Shown here: in pieces, positions 8,934 through 18,870 of the stretch
How the letters are laid out: every line of letters starts with the position of its first letter
How positions within the stretch are numbered: the stretch's first letter is position 1
Notes under the pieces: generated by a model
What the model saw: the letters and a program-made list of their open reading frames with translations, nothing else
The model's database searches: none
What the model was told of the DNA's origin: nothing
Translations under genes and position numbers: made by a program
DNA from: JADLGL01 sp963667605
Lineage (GTDB): Bacteria; Pseudomonadota; Alphaproteobacteria; Rhizobiales; Kaistiaceae
Assembly: GCA_963667605.2 (NCBI GenBank)
Contig: CAXXUZ010000003.1
Location: 1,736,001 to 1,800,000, forward strand
Length of the DNA stretch: 64,000 nt
Direction of reading: 5' to 3'

Positions 8934-10154
8934 TCAGCCAGCCGAAGCGATGTCCTGTTCAAGCCGTTCCGCGATCTTTTCGATGAAGCCGGCTGTGGTC
9001 AGCCAGCCCTGATCGGGACCAACCAGGAGGGCGAGGTCCTTGGTCATGAAACTGGCCTCGATGGTTCCGACCGTCACTTTTTCCAAAACGGTGGCGAACT
9101 CGGCCAGCTGGCGGTTGTCGTCGAGCTTGGCGCGATGCCTCAAACCATTGGTCCAGGCGAAAATAGAGGCGGTCGAATTGGTCGAAGTTTCCTGGCCGGC
9201 TTGATGCTGGCGATAGTGCCGTGTGACCGTGCCGTGCGCCGCCTCGGCCTCGACGGTATTGCCGTCCGGAGTCATCAATACCGAAGTCATCAGTCCGAGC
9301 GAGCCAAAGCCTTGTGCGATTGTGTCGGACTGGACGTCGCCATCATAGTTTTTGCAGGCCCAAACGAAGCCGCCGGACCATTTTATTGCCGCAGCGACCA
9401 TGTCGTCTATCAGTCGATGCTCATAGGAAATGCTCGCAGCATCAAATCGGTCCTTGAATTCGGCGTCGAAGATCTCGGCGAAGATGTCCTTGAAGCGACC
9501 GTCATAGACTTTGAGGATGGTATTCTTGGTGGACAGATAGACCGGGAGTCCCCGTTCGAGGCCGTAGTGAAAGGTGGCGCGGGCAAAATCGACGATCGAA
9601 GCATCGAGATTGTACATGCCGAGAGCGATGCCAGAACTGGGGAAGTCGAACACCTCGCGCTCGATTGTCTTGCCGTCCTCGCCGATGAAGCGCAGGCTGA
9701 GCTTGCCTTTGCTGGGAATCAGAAAGTCGGTGGCGCGATATTGGTCGCCATAGGCGTGACGGCCAACAATGATCGGTTCGGTCCAGCCCGGCACCAGGCG
9801 CGGCACGTTGTTGCAGATAATTGGTTCGCGGAAGATAACGCCGCCGAGAATGTTGCGAATCGTGCCGTTGGGCGAGGGCCACATTTGCTTTAGGCCGAAC
9901 TCTTGGACCCGAGCTTTGTCTGGGGTGATGGTCGCGCATTTGATCCCGACGCCGACACGCTTGATCGCATTGGCGGCATCGACCGTAACCTGATCGTCGG
10001 TGGCGTCGCGGTGTTCGATACCCAGATCGAAATAGGCAAGCTCGACGTCGATGTAAGGAAGGATCAGTTTCTCTCTGATCATCGTCCAGATGATCCGGGT
10101 CATCTCGTCGCCGTCGAGCTCGACGATCGGATTTGCAACCTTGATCTTCTGCAT
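8934..10154 (-). CDS. icd: NADP-dependent isocitrate dehydrogenase (eukaryote-like type)
   Basis: The enzyme oxidatively decarboxylates isocitrate to 2-oxoglutarate in the TCA cycle, producing NADPH. The 406-residue protein opens with MQKIKVANPIVELDGDEMTR and contains PSPNGTIRNILGGVIFREPI, the substrate-binding block of the eukaryote-like homodimeric subfamily. Further motifs are KNYDGDVQSDTIAQGFGSLG and EAEAAHGTVTRHYR. It lies opposite the antiporter gene, 15 bp from its stop, and is transcribed convergently. The recA-alaS-icd neighbourhood recurs in alphaproteobacteria. The divergent region of 157 bp up to trmJ should hold both promoters. Confidence 0.96.
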   Translation of the reverse strand: MQKIKVANPIVELDGDEMTRIIWTMIREKLILPYIDVELAYFDLGIEHRDATDDQVTVDAANAIKRVGVGIKCATITPDKARVQEFGLKQMWPSPNGTIRNILGGVIFREPIICNNVPRLVPGWTEPIIVGRHAYGDQYRATDFLIPSKGKLSLRFIGEDGKTIEREVFDFPSSGIALGMYNLDASIVDFARATFHYGLERGLPVYLSTKNTILKVYDGRFKDIFAEIFDAEFKDRFDAASISYEHRLIDDMVAAAIKWSGGFVWACKNYDGDVQSDTIAQGFGSLGLMTSVLMTPDGNTVEAEAAHGTVTRHYRQHQAGQETSTNSTASIFAWTNGLRHRAKLDDNRQLAEFATVLEKVTVGTIEASFMTKDLALLVGPDQGWLTTAGFIEKIAERLEQDIASAG

Positions 10155-10311
10155 CGATATCTCGGTGGAAGTAAGAACAGGGTGAATCCGGTCCGCTGGC
10201 TGGAAGCGCGTCGTCTTATCACCTGGGTTGGCGCGGTCAAACCTGAAAGGCCGCTGGAGGTGCCGACCGATCTAGACGGTCGCGGCGCCCCCGAATTGGG
10301 AGGATCGCCGC

Positions 10312-11085
10312 GTGAGCGATGGGGCAAAGGAGCCGTCGGTGTCTGAGCCTTGGATCATTCTGGTCGAGCCACAGCTCGGTGAGAATATTGGTACCGCGGC
10401 CCGGGCAATGGCCAATTTCGGGCTGTCGCGGCTAAGGCTGGTGCGGCCGCGTGAAGGTTGGCCGAGCGAAAGAGCGGTGGCGGCGGCCAGCGGCGCCGAC
10501 GATGTCTTGGAGGCCGCAGAACTGTTCGAAGATGTCGAAGCCGCAACCGCCGATCTCCGCTTTGTCTTCGCGACGACGGCGAGGGCGCGGGAAGTCGCTA
10601 AATCGGTGCGAGGGCCGGAGGAGGCGGCGGTAATATTGAAGAGGCTTTCAGTTGGGGGCGCGGCGACAGGAATCCTGTTCGGCCGCGAGCGCTACGGCCT
10701 CACCAATGAGGAGGTCGCCCTGTCGGACGAGATCCTGACCGTGCCAGTCGATCCTACTCACAACTCCCTCAATATCGCGCAGGCCGTGCTGATCGCTGCC
10801 TACGAATGGCGGCGGGCGATGACCGGTGGCGCTCTCCCATTCGCCGGGGCAAATGATCAGCTTCCGGCGGAGAAGGCCGATCTGGTCCGGCTGTTCGAAC
10901 ATCTGGAGGCGGCGCTTGACGCGTCCGGTTTTCTTCGGCCGCCCGAAAAGCGGCCGCATATGGTGCGGTCGCTGAGAGCGATGGTGCAGCGGGCGAGGCT
11001 TTCCGACCAGGAAGTGCGCACCCTACGCGGGGTGATCGCCTCGCTGGAGCAGCGTCCGACTCGACCGCAGTCGGGGACGGACTAA
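10312..11085 (+). CDS. trmJ: tRNA (cytidine/uridine-2'-O-)-methyltransferase TrmJ-type, SPOUT family
   Basis: This is a TrmH/SPOUT-family RNA methyltransferase, most like TrmJ, which methylates the ribose at position 32 of some tRNAs. The 257-residue protein contains ILVEPQLGENIGTAARAMAN near the start. The SAM-binding knot follows as ILFGRERYGLTNEEVALSD and VPVDPTHNSLNIAQAVLI. The C-terminal helices (RPPEKRPHMVRSLRAMVQRA) match TrmJ rather than TrmL. The start is a GTG at 10312 with a GGGAGG-like element about ten bases upstream. TrmH-family members share much sequence, so the exact target nucleotide is inferred. Confidence 0.85.
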   Translation: MSDGAKEPSVSEPWIILVEPQLGENIGTAARAMANFGLSRLRLVRPREGWPSERAVAAASGADDVLEAAELFEDVEAATADLRFVFATTARAREVAKSVRGPEEAAVILKRLSVGGAATGILFGRERYGLTNEEVALSDEILTVPVDPTHNSLNIAQAVLIAAYEWRRAMTGGALPFAGANDQLPAEKADLVRLFEHLEAALDASGFLRPPEKRPHMVRSLRAMVQRARLSDQEVRTLRGVIASLEQRPTRPQSGTD

Positions 11086-11404
11086 CCGATTTCATCGTCT
11101 TCGCGTCATTCCGGGCGGGAGAATGACTTGAGACCAGGAAATCTGGACGCGGTGCAGACGAGGTTCCGGGTGTCCGTTGGCCATGGTCGGAACGACAGGC
11201 TGTCATGGATCGAGCGAATCTTTTGGCCCTGCCGATGTTTGACAGGCCCATGGCCGGAGGCTAAGAGCCTCCGCTTCCGGGCTCGATAGTCGAACCCGGT
11301 ATTTCACGCTCCCGTGGGGGCGGCGGGCGCTCCGCCGGCTCCCTGTCGGTCCCGATTTCGGGGCAGAGGAGGGCGCGTACCCCTCGAACGCAAGGGATAT
11401 GCGA
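11086..11404 (+). promoter_or_regulatory. Folded leader upstream of rpsD
   Basis: This 319-bp gap has no gene, but its second half is packed with inverted repeats. CGGAGGCT (11255-11262) pairs with AGCCTCCG (11266-11273). CCGGGCTCGA (11277-11286) pairs with TCGAACCCGG (11290-11299) with one mismatch. CCCGA (11351-11355) pairs with TCGGG (11358-11362). A GAGG-A-GG arm at 11366 pairs with CCCCTC ending at 11385, just before the ribosome binding site AAGGG. S4 represses its own synthesis through folded leaders in other bacteria. An autoregulatory leader is therefore a reasonable inference, though no known motif was matched. Confidence 0.4.
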
Positions 11405-12022
11405 ATGAGTAGGCGCATCAAGGCCAAGCACAAGATTGATCGCCGTCTTGGCCAGAATATTTGGGGCCAGCCAAAAAGTCCGGTCAACCGGCGGGAATAT
11501 GGGCCCGGTCAGCACGGGCAGCGGCGCAAGAGCAAGCTATCCGATTTCGGCATACAGCTGCGAGCCAAGCAGAAGCTGAAATCCTACTATGGTGAGATTT
11601 CGGAAAAGCAGTTTCGCAGGATCTATCAGGAGGCGTCACGCCGCAAGGGGGACACTTCTGAGCATTTGATCGGGCTTCTTGAGAGCCGTCTCGACGCGAT
11701 CGTTTATCGGGCGAAATTCGTGCCGACGGTGTTCGCGTCCCGCCAGTTTATCAACCATGGTCATATCAGAGTGAACGGCAAGCGGGTCAATATCGGCTCT
11801 TATCGTTGCAAGCCGGGAGATGTGGTCGAAGTTCGCGAGAAGTCGAGGCAGTTGGCGCTGGTGCTTGAGGCCATCGATTTGCCGGAACGCGACGTGCCGG
11901 AATATCTCGAGGTCGATCACAACAAGATGACGGCGACCTATGCGCGGGTACCGGCTGCCGGCGAGGTTCCGTACCCGGTGATGATGGAGCCGAACCTCGT
12001 GGTCGAGTTCTACTCGCGCTGA
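11405..12022 (+). CDS. rpsD: 30S ribosomal protein S4
   Basis: S4 binds 16S rRNA early in 30S assembly and helps secure decoding fidelity. The product is 205 residues. It contains DRRLGQNIWGQPKSPVNRRE, GPGQHGQRRKSKLSDFG and the S4 RNA-binding domain with SRQFINHGHIRVNGKRVNIG. There is no zinc-binding Cys cluster. ATG 11405 (MSRRIKAKHK) is preferred over ATG 11399, because AAGGG at 11392-11396 is then at proper spacing and the start matches homologues. The gene stands alone, as is usual in alphaproteobacteria. Confidence 0.96.
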   Translation: MSRRIKAKHKIDRRLGQNIWGQPKSPVNRREYGPGQHGQRRKSKLSDFGIQLRAKQKLKSYYGEISEKQFRRIYQEASRRKGDTSEHLIGLLESRLDAIVYRAKFVPTVFASRQFINHGHIRVNGKRVNIGSYRCKPGDVVEVREKSRQLALVLEAIDLPERDVPEYLEVDHNKMTATYARVPAAGEVPYPVMMEPNLVVEFYSR

Positions 12023-12088
12023 CGCATACGACAAAACTCGCGGCGGGGGGCGGGCGCCGGGCGATACCGGAAGTTTCTTGTCCACCTT

Positions 12089-12113
12089 CCCTGCCAGAAT
12101 ACAGATGGCGGGG
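12089..12113. terminator. Hairpin between convergent rpsD and grxD
   Basis: CCCTGCCA (12089-12096) pairs with TGGCGGGG (12106-12113), with one G-T pair. It lies between the ends of rpsD and grxD. There is no U-rich tail in either direction, so termination here is only a guess from position. Confidence 0.3.
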
Positions 12114-12126
12114 ACGCGGTCAGCGG

Positions 12127-12465
12127 CTAGCTTGCCGGCTGTTCAGCCGCGACACCCTTCTTGGCCAACAGGTCCTGCAATTCTCCGGCCTGGAACATCT
12201 CGCGGACGATGTCACAGCCGCCGATGAACTCACCCTTGACGTAGAGCTGCGGGATGGTCGGCCAGTTGGAATAGTCCTTGATGCCCTGCCGTATGGCCTC
12301 GTCCTCAAGAACGTTGACCCCTTTGTACGGGACGCCGAGATGGTCGAGGATCTGCACGACCTGTCCCGAAAAGCCGCACATCGGCATTGACGGTGTGCCC
12401 TTCATGAACAGCACCATGTCGTTCGATTTCACCTCATTGTCGATCCAGGATTGCGTATCGGCCAT
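12127..12465 (-). CDS. grxD: Monothiol glutaredoxin, Grx4/GrxD family
   Basis: CGFS-type monothiol glutaredoxins bind and transfer 2Fe-2S clusters, often together with BolA proteins. The 112-residue product carries the active-site loop KGTPSMPMCGFSGQ, then NWPTIPQLYVKGEFIGGCDI, the glutathione-binding TVP-like region and GG motif. The start at 12465 (MADTQSWI) follows GGAAAGGA. An upstream ATG at 12489 in the same frame would add eight residues. The neighbouring bolA gene, two genes upstream on the same strand, fits the known Grx4-BolA partnership in iron-sulfur handling. Confidence 0.95.
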   Translation of the reverse strand: MADTQSWIDNEVKSNDMVLFMKGTPSMPMCGFSGQVVQILDHLGVPYKGVNVLEDEAIRQGIKDYSNWPTIPQLYVKGEFIGGCDIVREMFQAGELQDLLAKKGVAAEQPAS

Positions 12466-12509
12466 TTTGCGTCCTTTCCGTCCAAACATTTTCTGTGAGC
12501 CTCAATCGG

Positions 12510-12992
12510 TCAGATCCATCGCCGGACTCGACTTTTGTATTCAAGATAGACATCTCCGAACTGGTTTTCCAGGACTACCTCCTCGCGGAGCACGACGCCG
12601 AAATGGATGACTGCGATCGCAGGCACGAGAAGAAGGAACACCCACGGGTTGTTGGCCGCAAGACCAACTCCGGCGCAGAAGGCGATGCCCAGCACGTAGC
12701 CCGGATTGCGGGAGAATCGGAATACGCCGTCGGTTACTAGCCCTTGCGGGACGCGGCGGACATCATACTCGGAGCCGGCGTGGCGAAAATTGGCGAAGAT
12801 CGACGGCATGATCAAGAATGGCGCGACGATAAAAATGCCGGCGAGCAGGAATCGAATAATGTCTGGCAGGCCGACCTGGATCGGCCAGATCCAGTCTAGC
12901 AGGAAGGCGATTGCAAGAGCGCCGAGAAGAACAAACGGGGGTATGATTCGGATGCCCGTATCGTCCGGTAATTGGTCGGTACTGGTACTCAC
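12510..12992 (-). CDS. ICMT/PEMT-like membrane methyltransferase family protein
   Basis: This 160-residue membrane protein resembles the isoprenylcysteine carboxyl methyltransferase and phospholipid methyltransferase group. Hydrophobic segments lie at about residues 18-37, 43-62 and 104-130. The C-terminal signature is TDGVFRFSRNPGYV followed by REEVVLENQFGDVYLEYKSR, which in the family shapes the SAM and substrate site. Its substrate is unknown; bacterial members are poorly characterised. The start is a GTG at 12992 that overlaps the bolA stop by four bases (GTGA), which indicates translational coupling. Confidence 0.75.
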   Translation of the reverse strand: MSTSTDQLPDDTGIRIIPPFVLLGALAIAFLLDWIWPIQVGLPDIIRFLLAGIFIVAPFLIMPSIFANFRHAGSEYDVRRVPQGLVTDGVFRFSRNPGYVLGIAFCAGVGLAANNPWVFLLLVPAIAVIHFGVVLREEVVLENQFGDVYLEYKSRVRRWI

Positions 12993-13222
12993 TCCGGAAC
13001 GCTGGTCTGCAATGCCAAAGCGTGAAGTGTCCCGCCCAGTTTGCCGCGAAGGGCATCATAAATCATCTGATGCTGACGCACCCGATTCTTGCCGCGGAAG
13101 GATTCGGACACGACTTCCGCTGCGTAGTGATCTCCGTCGCCGGCAAGGTCACGCAACACGACAGTGGCGTCGGGGAGCGCTTCCTTGATCAGCGCCTCGA
13201 TCTCACCGGCAATCATAGGCAT
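12989..13222 (-). CDS. bolA: BolA family protein
   Basis: The 77-residue product is a BolA/YrbA-type protein, usually a partner of CGFS glutaredoxins in iron-sulfur cluster transfer. It shows MIAGEIEALIKEALPDATV, then GDGDHYAAEVVSESFRGKNR and the signature RVRQHQMIYDALRGKLGG. The ATG at 13222 has GGAGG (13230-13234) seven bases upstream; another ATG at 13216 is less well placed. It lies between purL and the ICMT-like gene on the same strand, with grxD further downstream. The purL-bolA-grxD neighbourhood occurs in several alphaproteobacteria. Confidence 0.93.
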   Translation of the reverse strand: MPMIAGEIEALIKEALPDATVVLRDLAGDGDHYAAEVVSESFRGKNRVRQHQMIYDALRGKLGGTLHALALQTSVPE

Positions 13223-13266
13223 CGGTGGGCCTCCGTTCCGCGTATGTCCCGATGCTCGGGCTGGGT

Positions 13267-15473
<2,207 letters not shown>

Positions 15474-15477
<4 letters not shown>

Positions 15478-16169
15478 GCCAGTTCCAGCGCCGCGACGAG
15501 GCCTTCGAAGAGCTTGCGGCCGCCGGTGCCGCCCTGGGCCGGTTCAATGACGTTCTCCGGATGCGGCATCAAGCCCAGGACATTGCGGCGGGAATTGAGG
15601 ATTCCGGCAATGTTGTCGACCGAGCCATTGCGGTTGGCTTCCGACATCGCGGCTCCGGTCTCATCGACATAGCGAAAGGCGATCCGATCCTCGTCCCTCA
15701 GACTGGCGAGAGTGCCGTCGTCGGCGCGAAAATTGCCCTCGCCATGGGCGACGGGGCAGCGGAAGATCTCGCCCCTTTGGTAGCCGCGGGTGAAGACGCT
15801 GTCGGCGGTCTCGACGCGGAGATGGATGTAGCGACAAATGAAATTGAGGGTCGCGTTTCGCATCAAGATGCCCGGAAGGAGCCCGACTTCGCAGAGGATC
15901 TGGAAGCCGTTGCAAACGCCGAGCACCGCCGTCCCTCGCTGGGCTGCCTTGACGACCGCGGCCATCACTGGTGAGCGCGCGGCGATGGCGCCGGTGCGGA
16001 GATAATCGCCATAGGAGAAGCCGCCGGGAAGAACGATCAGATCGAGGTCGGGCAGTTCGGTCTCGGCGTGCCAGATCGCTTGCGGCTTGGTGCCGCCGAC
16101 GTGCTCCAGTGCGGCGATCATGTCGCTGTCGCGATTGGAGCCGGGAAAGATGATGACGGCGGAGCGCAT
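15474..16169 (-). CDS. purQ: Phosphoribosylformylglycinamidine synthase glutaminase subunit PurQ
   Basis: PurQ hydrolyses glutamine and passes ammonia to PurL in the fourth step of purine synthesis. The 231-residue protein is a class I glutamine amidotransferase. It has the oxyanion region LPGGFSYGDYLRTGAIA, the nucleophile elbow VLGVCNGFQIL and the His/Glu part LGLMPHPENVI. The start at 16169 (MRSAVIIFPGSN) agrees with homologues; a longer frame begins at 16226. In relatives purS and purC lie immediately upstream, but here a block of forward-strand genes (16362-19785) comes between. Confidence 0.96.
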
Positions 16170-16361
16170 TTGCGAGTCAGCTGGTTGACGTGGAACCGGG
16201 AGCATTAAGGCGGCCACGTCAGTCACGCCAGCCCAGGAGCGTTCGCATCGACACTTTTCGGCAGTTGGCCTTGCAACGCCGCCATGGCGCCGCTAGAGCC
16301 GGTGCCGACCTTTGGCGGCTGAAAAAATGCGTTGGCCGGAAGGGGGCTTTGAGGAGGCGGA

Positions 16362-17630
16362 ATGGCCAAGAAGAGGAATGCTTTCTACGCACAGTCGGGC
16401 GGGGTAACCGCGGTGATCAATGCCAGCGCCAGCGGGGTGATCGAAATCGCGCGCGCCAAAAAAGATAAGATCGGCAAGGTCCTCGCCGGGCGCAGCGGAA
16501 TCATCGGCGCGCTGACCGAGGATCTGATCGATACGTCGAAGGAATCTGCGAAGACGATCGCCGGTCTTCGCCATACGCCCTCCGGCGCGTTCGGCTCGGC
16601 TCGCTACAAGCTGAAGGGTCTGGAGGAGAACCGAGCCGAATATGAGCGGCTGATCGACGTCTTCGCCGCGCACGACGTCGGCTATTTCTTTTACAATGGC
16701 GGCGGCGATTCCGCCGACACCTGCCTCAAAGTGTCGCAGATTTCAGCCAAGCTCGGCTATCCGATTCAGGCAATCCACGTCCCCAAGACTGTCGACAATG
16801 ATCTGCCGATCACTGACACCTGCCCTGGCTTCGGCTCGGTGGCGAAATATGTCGCCGTGTCGACCCGCGAGGCGAGCTTCGACGTCGCCTCGATGGCCAA
16901 AACTTCGACCAAGGTATTCGTGATCGAAGTGATGGGCCGGCATGCCGGTTGGATTGCGGCGGCCGGCGGCCTCGCCAGCGACGAGGCGACCGACCTTCCG
17001 ATCGTGATCCTCTTTCCCGAAATCGAGTTCGATCGTGGTAAATTCCTTGCCAAGGTCGAAGCGAAGTACAGGACATATGGCTATTGCTCGGTGGTCGTGT
17101 CGGAGGGCGTGAAGGGGCCGGACGGGAAGTTCCTGTCCGATCAGGGGCTCAGAGATGCCTTCGGCCATGCCCAGCTCGGCGGCGTGGCGCCGGTGATCGC
17201 GTCGATGGTGATGGACGGGCTTGGCCTCAAATATCACTGGGCGGTGGCCGATTATTTGCAACGCGCCGCCAGGCACATCGCCTCCAAGACCGATGTCGAT
17301 CAGGCCTATGCCGTCGGCAAGGCGGCGGTAGAGTTCGCGCTCAAGGGTCACAATGCGGTGATGCCGACGATCGAGCGAAAGTCCGACAAGCCCTATCGCT
17401 GGAAGATCGGCATGGCGCCGCTTGAGAAGGTTGCGAATGTCGAGAGGATGATGCCGAGGAGCTTCATCAGCAGTGATGGTTTCGGCATCACGCAGAAATG
17501 TCGCGCCTATCTTCAGCCCTTGATTCAAGGTGAGGACTACCCGCCCTATAAGAATGGGATGCCGCAATATGTTCGACTGAAGAACGTGGCGGTGCCGAAG
17601 AAACTTGGGACGAAATTCAAATTGAAATAA
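16362..17630 (+). CDS. pfp: Pyrophosphate-dependent 6-phosphofructokinase
   Basis: This enzyme interconverts fructose 6-phosphate and fructose 1,6-bisphosphate using pyrophosphate, so it can run glycolysis or gluconeogenesis. Two residues that separate PPi enzymes from ATP enzymes are visible. The loop is GGGDS (residues 113-117), with Asp where ATP enzymes have Gly. The catalytic block is PKTVDND (141-147), with Lys where ATP enzymes have Gly. MGRHAGW (191-197) is also present. The length of 422 residues suits this subgroup. GGAGG lies a few bases upstream of the ATG. The gene runs opposite to purQ and is the first of three forward genes splitting the purine set. Confidence 0.93.
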   Translation: MAKKRNAFYAQSGGVTAVINASASGVIEIARAKKDKIGKVLAGRSGIIGALTEDLIDTSKESAKTIAGLRHTPSGAFGSARYKLKGLEENRAEYERLIDVFAAHDVGYFFYNGGGDSADTCLKVSQISAKLGYPIQAIHVPKTVDNDLPITDTCPGFGSVAKYVAVSTREASFDVASMAKTSTKVFVIEVMGRHAGWIAAAGGLASDEATDLPIVILFPEIEFDRGKFLAKVEAKYRTYGYCSVVVSEGVKGPDGKFLSDQGLRDAFGHAQLGGVAPVIASMVMDGLGLKYHWAVADYLQRAARHIASKTDVDQAYAVGKAAVEFALKGHNAVMPTIERKSDKPYRWKIGMAPLEKVANVERMMPRSFISSDGFGITQKCRAYLQPLIQGEDYPPYKNGMPQYVRLKNVAVPKKLGTKFKLK

Positions 17631-17781
17631 AGGCGGTTACGGGGCCGATTGGCGATCGGTGCCGCCATGCTTTAGGGTGCCCGATCCAAATGGTGCCGAG
17701 ATGGCAGTGGCCCCATTGCGACGGGACTGGTGTGGTGTTGCACGCGGTTCCGCATCACAAACTGCCTGGAGGAGAATTAGC

Positions 17782-18675
17782 GTGAGACGGACACGAACAA
17801 TCAAGGGCCTCGCGATCGGTGGCTTTGCCGCCGTCGCGGTTGCGGGAATTTCCAGCATGGCCGGCGCCCAGAACATGAATGTCATTCCCATCGCGCCAGG
17901 TGCACAAGCGGAAAGCATCGCAGGGACACCCGATGGCGGCCTGATCATCGGCACCACCGGTGGCGCGATCTATCGAGTCGCCCCGGGCGGCACCGAATCG
18001 ACACTGTGGCTCCAGCTTGAGGGTTTCGTGCTGGGCGTATTCGCAGTTGGCGACACTGCCTATGTCTGCAACCAATCCAATCTCCGCGCCTTCGACCTCG
18101 ACACCGGTGATCCGACCGGCGTCTTCGAATTCCCCGGAGGCGGCTTTTGCAATGACATCGCGATCAGCCCAGATGGCACCGTGTTCGTGACAGACACCAA
18201 TTTCGGCGGAGGCCCCGGCCGTGTCCTTGCTCTGGTCGATGGCGAAGACGGCCCGGCGCTTCAGGTTGTCATCGCGGCCGTGGGCATCGGCGGTGTCGAT
18301 GGCCTCGCCTTTGTCGGTGATGCGCTTTACGTCAACGACGTCCGCCTCGACTTGCTCTATCGACTTGATCTGGACGGCGTCAACTTGACCGGATTCACCA
18401 CGTTGGAGACCAACCAGGCGATGGATGGGCCGGATGGCCTTCGCGTCACCGAGGACGGGACCGCTCTATATCAGGCTGAGAATGGTGCGCTCATAGCCAC
18501 TCTGGTCACAATTGATGGCGACAACGCTTTCATAACCGTACTTGGTGGTGGCTTCCCGGCCGCGACCGCGGTCGCCGTGGTCGGCAATACTCTCTATGTG
18601 GTCGGCGCGATCTTCCGTGACGCCGATCCGGAGGCAATGACCTACGTGCACACGGTCGGTGGGGGAGGTAGGTAG
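17782..18675 (+). CDS. Secreted beta-propeller (NHL/SMP-30-like) protein, copy 1
   Basis: The 297-residue product starts with a basic tip and hydrophobic stretch (RRTRTIKGLAIGGFAAVAVA) and a likely signal peptidase site after AGAQ, so it is probably exported. The rest is a run of beta-propeller-like repeats with Gly/Asp-rich turns: AGTPDGGLIIGTTGGAIYRV, FPGGGFCNDIAISPDGTVFV, VDGLAFVGDALYV and MDGPDGLRVTEDG. This resembles NHL or SMP-30/gluconolactonase folds, but I see no basis for a substrate. GTG 17782 is chosen because GGAGGAG (17768-17774) precedes it. The next forward gene is clearly a paralogue. It ends in the low-complexity tail VGGGGR. Confidence 0.6.
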   Translation: MRRTRTIKGLAIGGFAAVAVAGISSMAGAQNMNVIPIAPGAQAESIAGTPDGGLIIGTTGGAIYRVAPGGTESTLWLQLEGFVLGVFAVGDTAYVCNQSNLRAFDLDTGDPTGVFEFPGGGFCNDIAISPDGTVFVTDTNFGGGPGRVLALVDGEDGPALQVVIAAVGIGGVDGLAFVGDALYVNDVRLDLLYRLDLDGVNLTGFTTLETNQAMDGPDGLRVTEDGTALYQAENGALIATLVTIDGDNAFITVLGGGFPAATAVAVVGNTLYVVGAIFRDADPEAMTYVHTVGGGGR

Positions 18676-18688
18676 CCTGATCGCGATG

Positions 18689-18708
18689 GCATCAGCCTAG
18701 GCTGATGC
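18689..18708. repeat. Perfect 20-bp palindrome after propeller copy 1
   Basis: GCATCAGCC (18689-18697) and GGCTGATGC (18700-18708) flank a TA centre, giving a full palindrome just after the stop at 18675. It could be an extra hairpin in front of the terminator at 18726, or a protein-binding site between the two paralogous genes. Confidence 0.45.
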
Positions 18709-18725
18709 ATCGGCAAACGATTGAC

Positions 18726-18760
18726 CGGCCCGGAGAGCGATCCCCGGGCCGCTTTCTTTT
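18726..18760 (+). terminator. Rho-independent terminator
   Basis: CGGCCCGG (18726-18733) pairs perfectly with CCGGGCCG (18744-18751), followed by CTTTCTTTT (18752-18760). It should end the transcript carrying pfp and/or the first propeller gene, so the second propeller gene probably has its own promoter in 18761-18870. Confidence 0.75.
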
Positions 18761-18870
18761 GAGAACAACGGCATGTCCCGGTCGAGACTCATCGCCGCAC
18801 CATTTGACAGGAACAGGCTCGTGGTGTTTGATTTTCGCCCGACCCTTCCGTCTCTCGCACCATCGGAGGA

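Noticed and set aside
9135..9893. Forward frame of 252 codons
   Set aside because: Antisense to icd with no recognisable domain.
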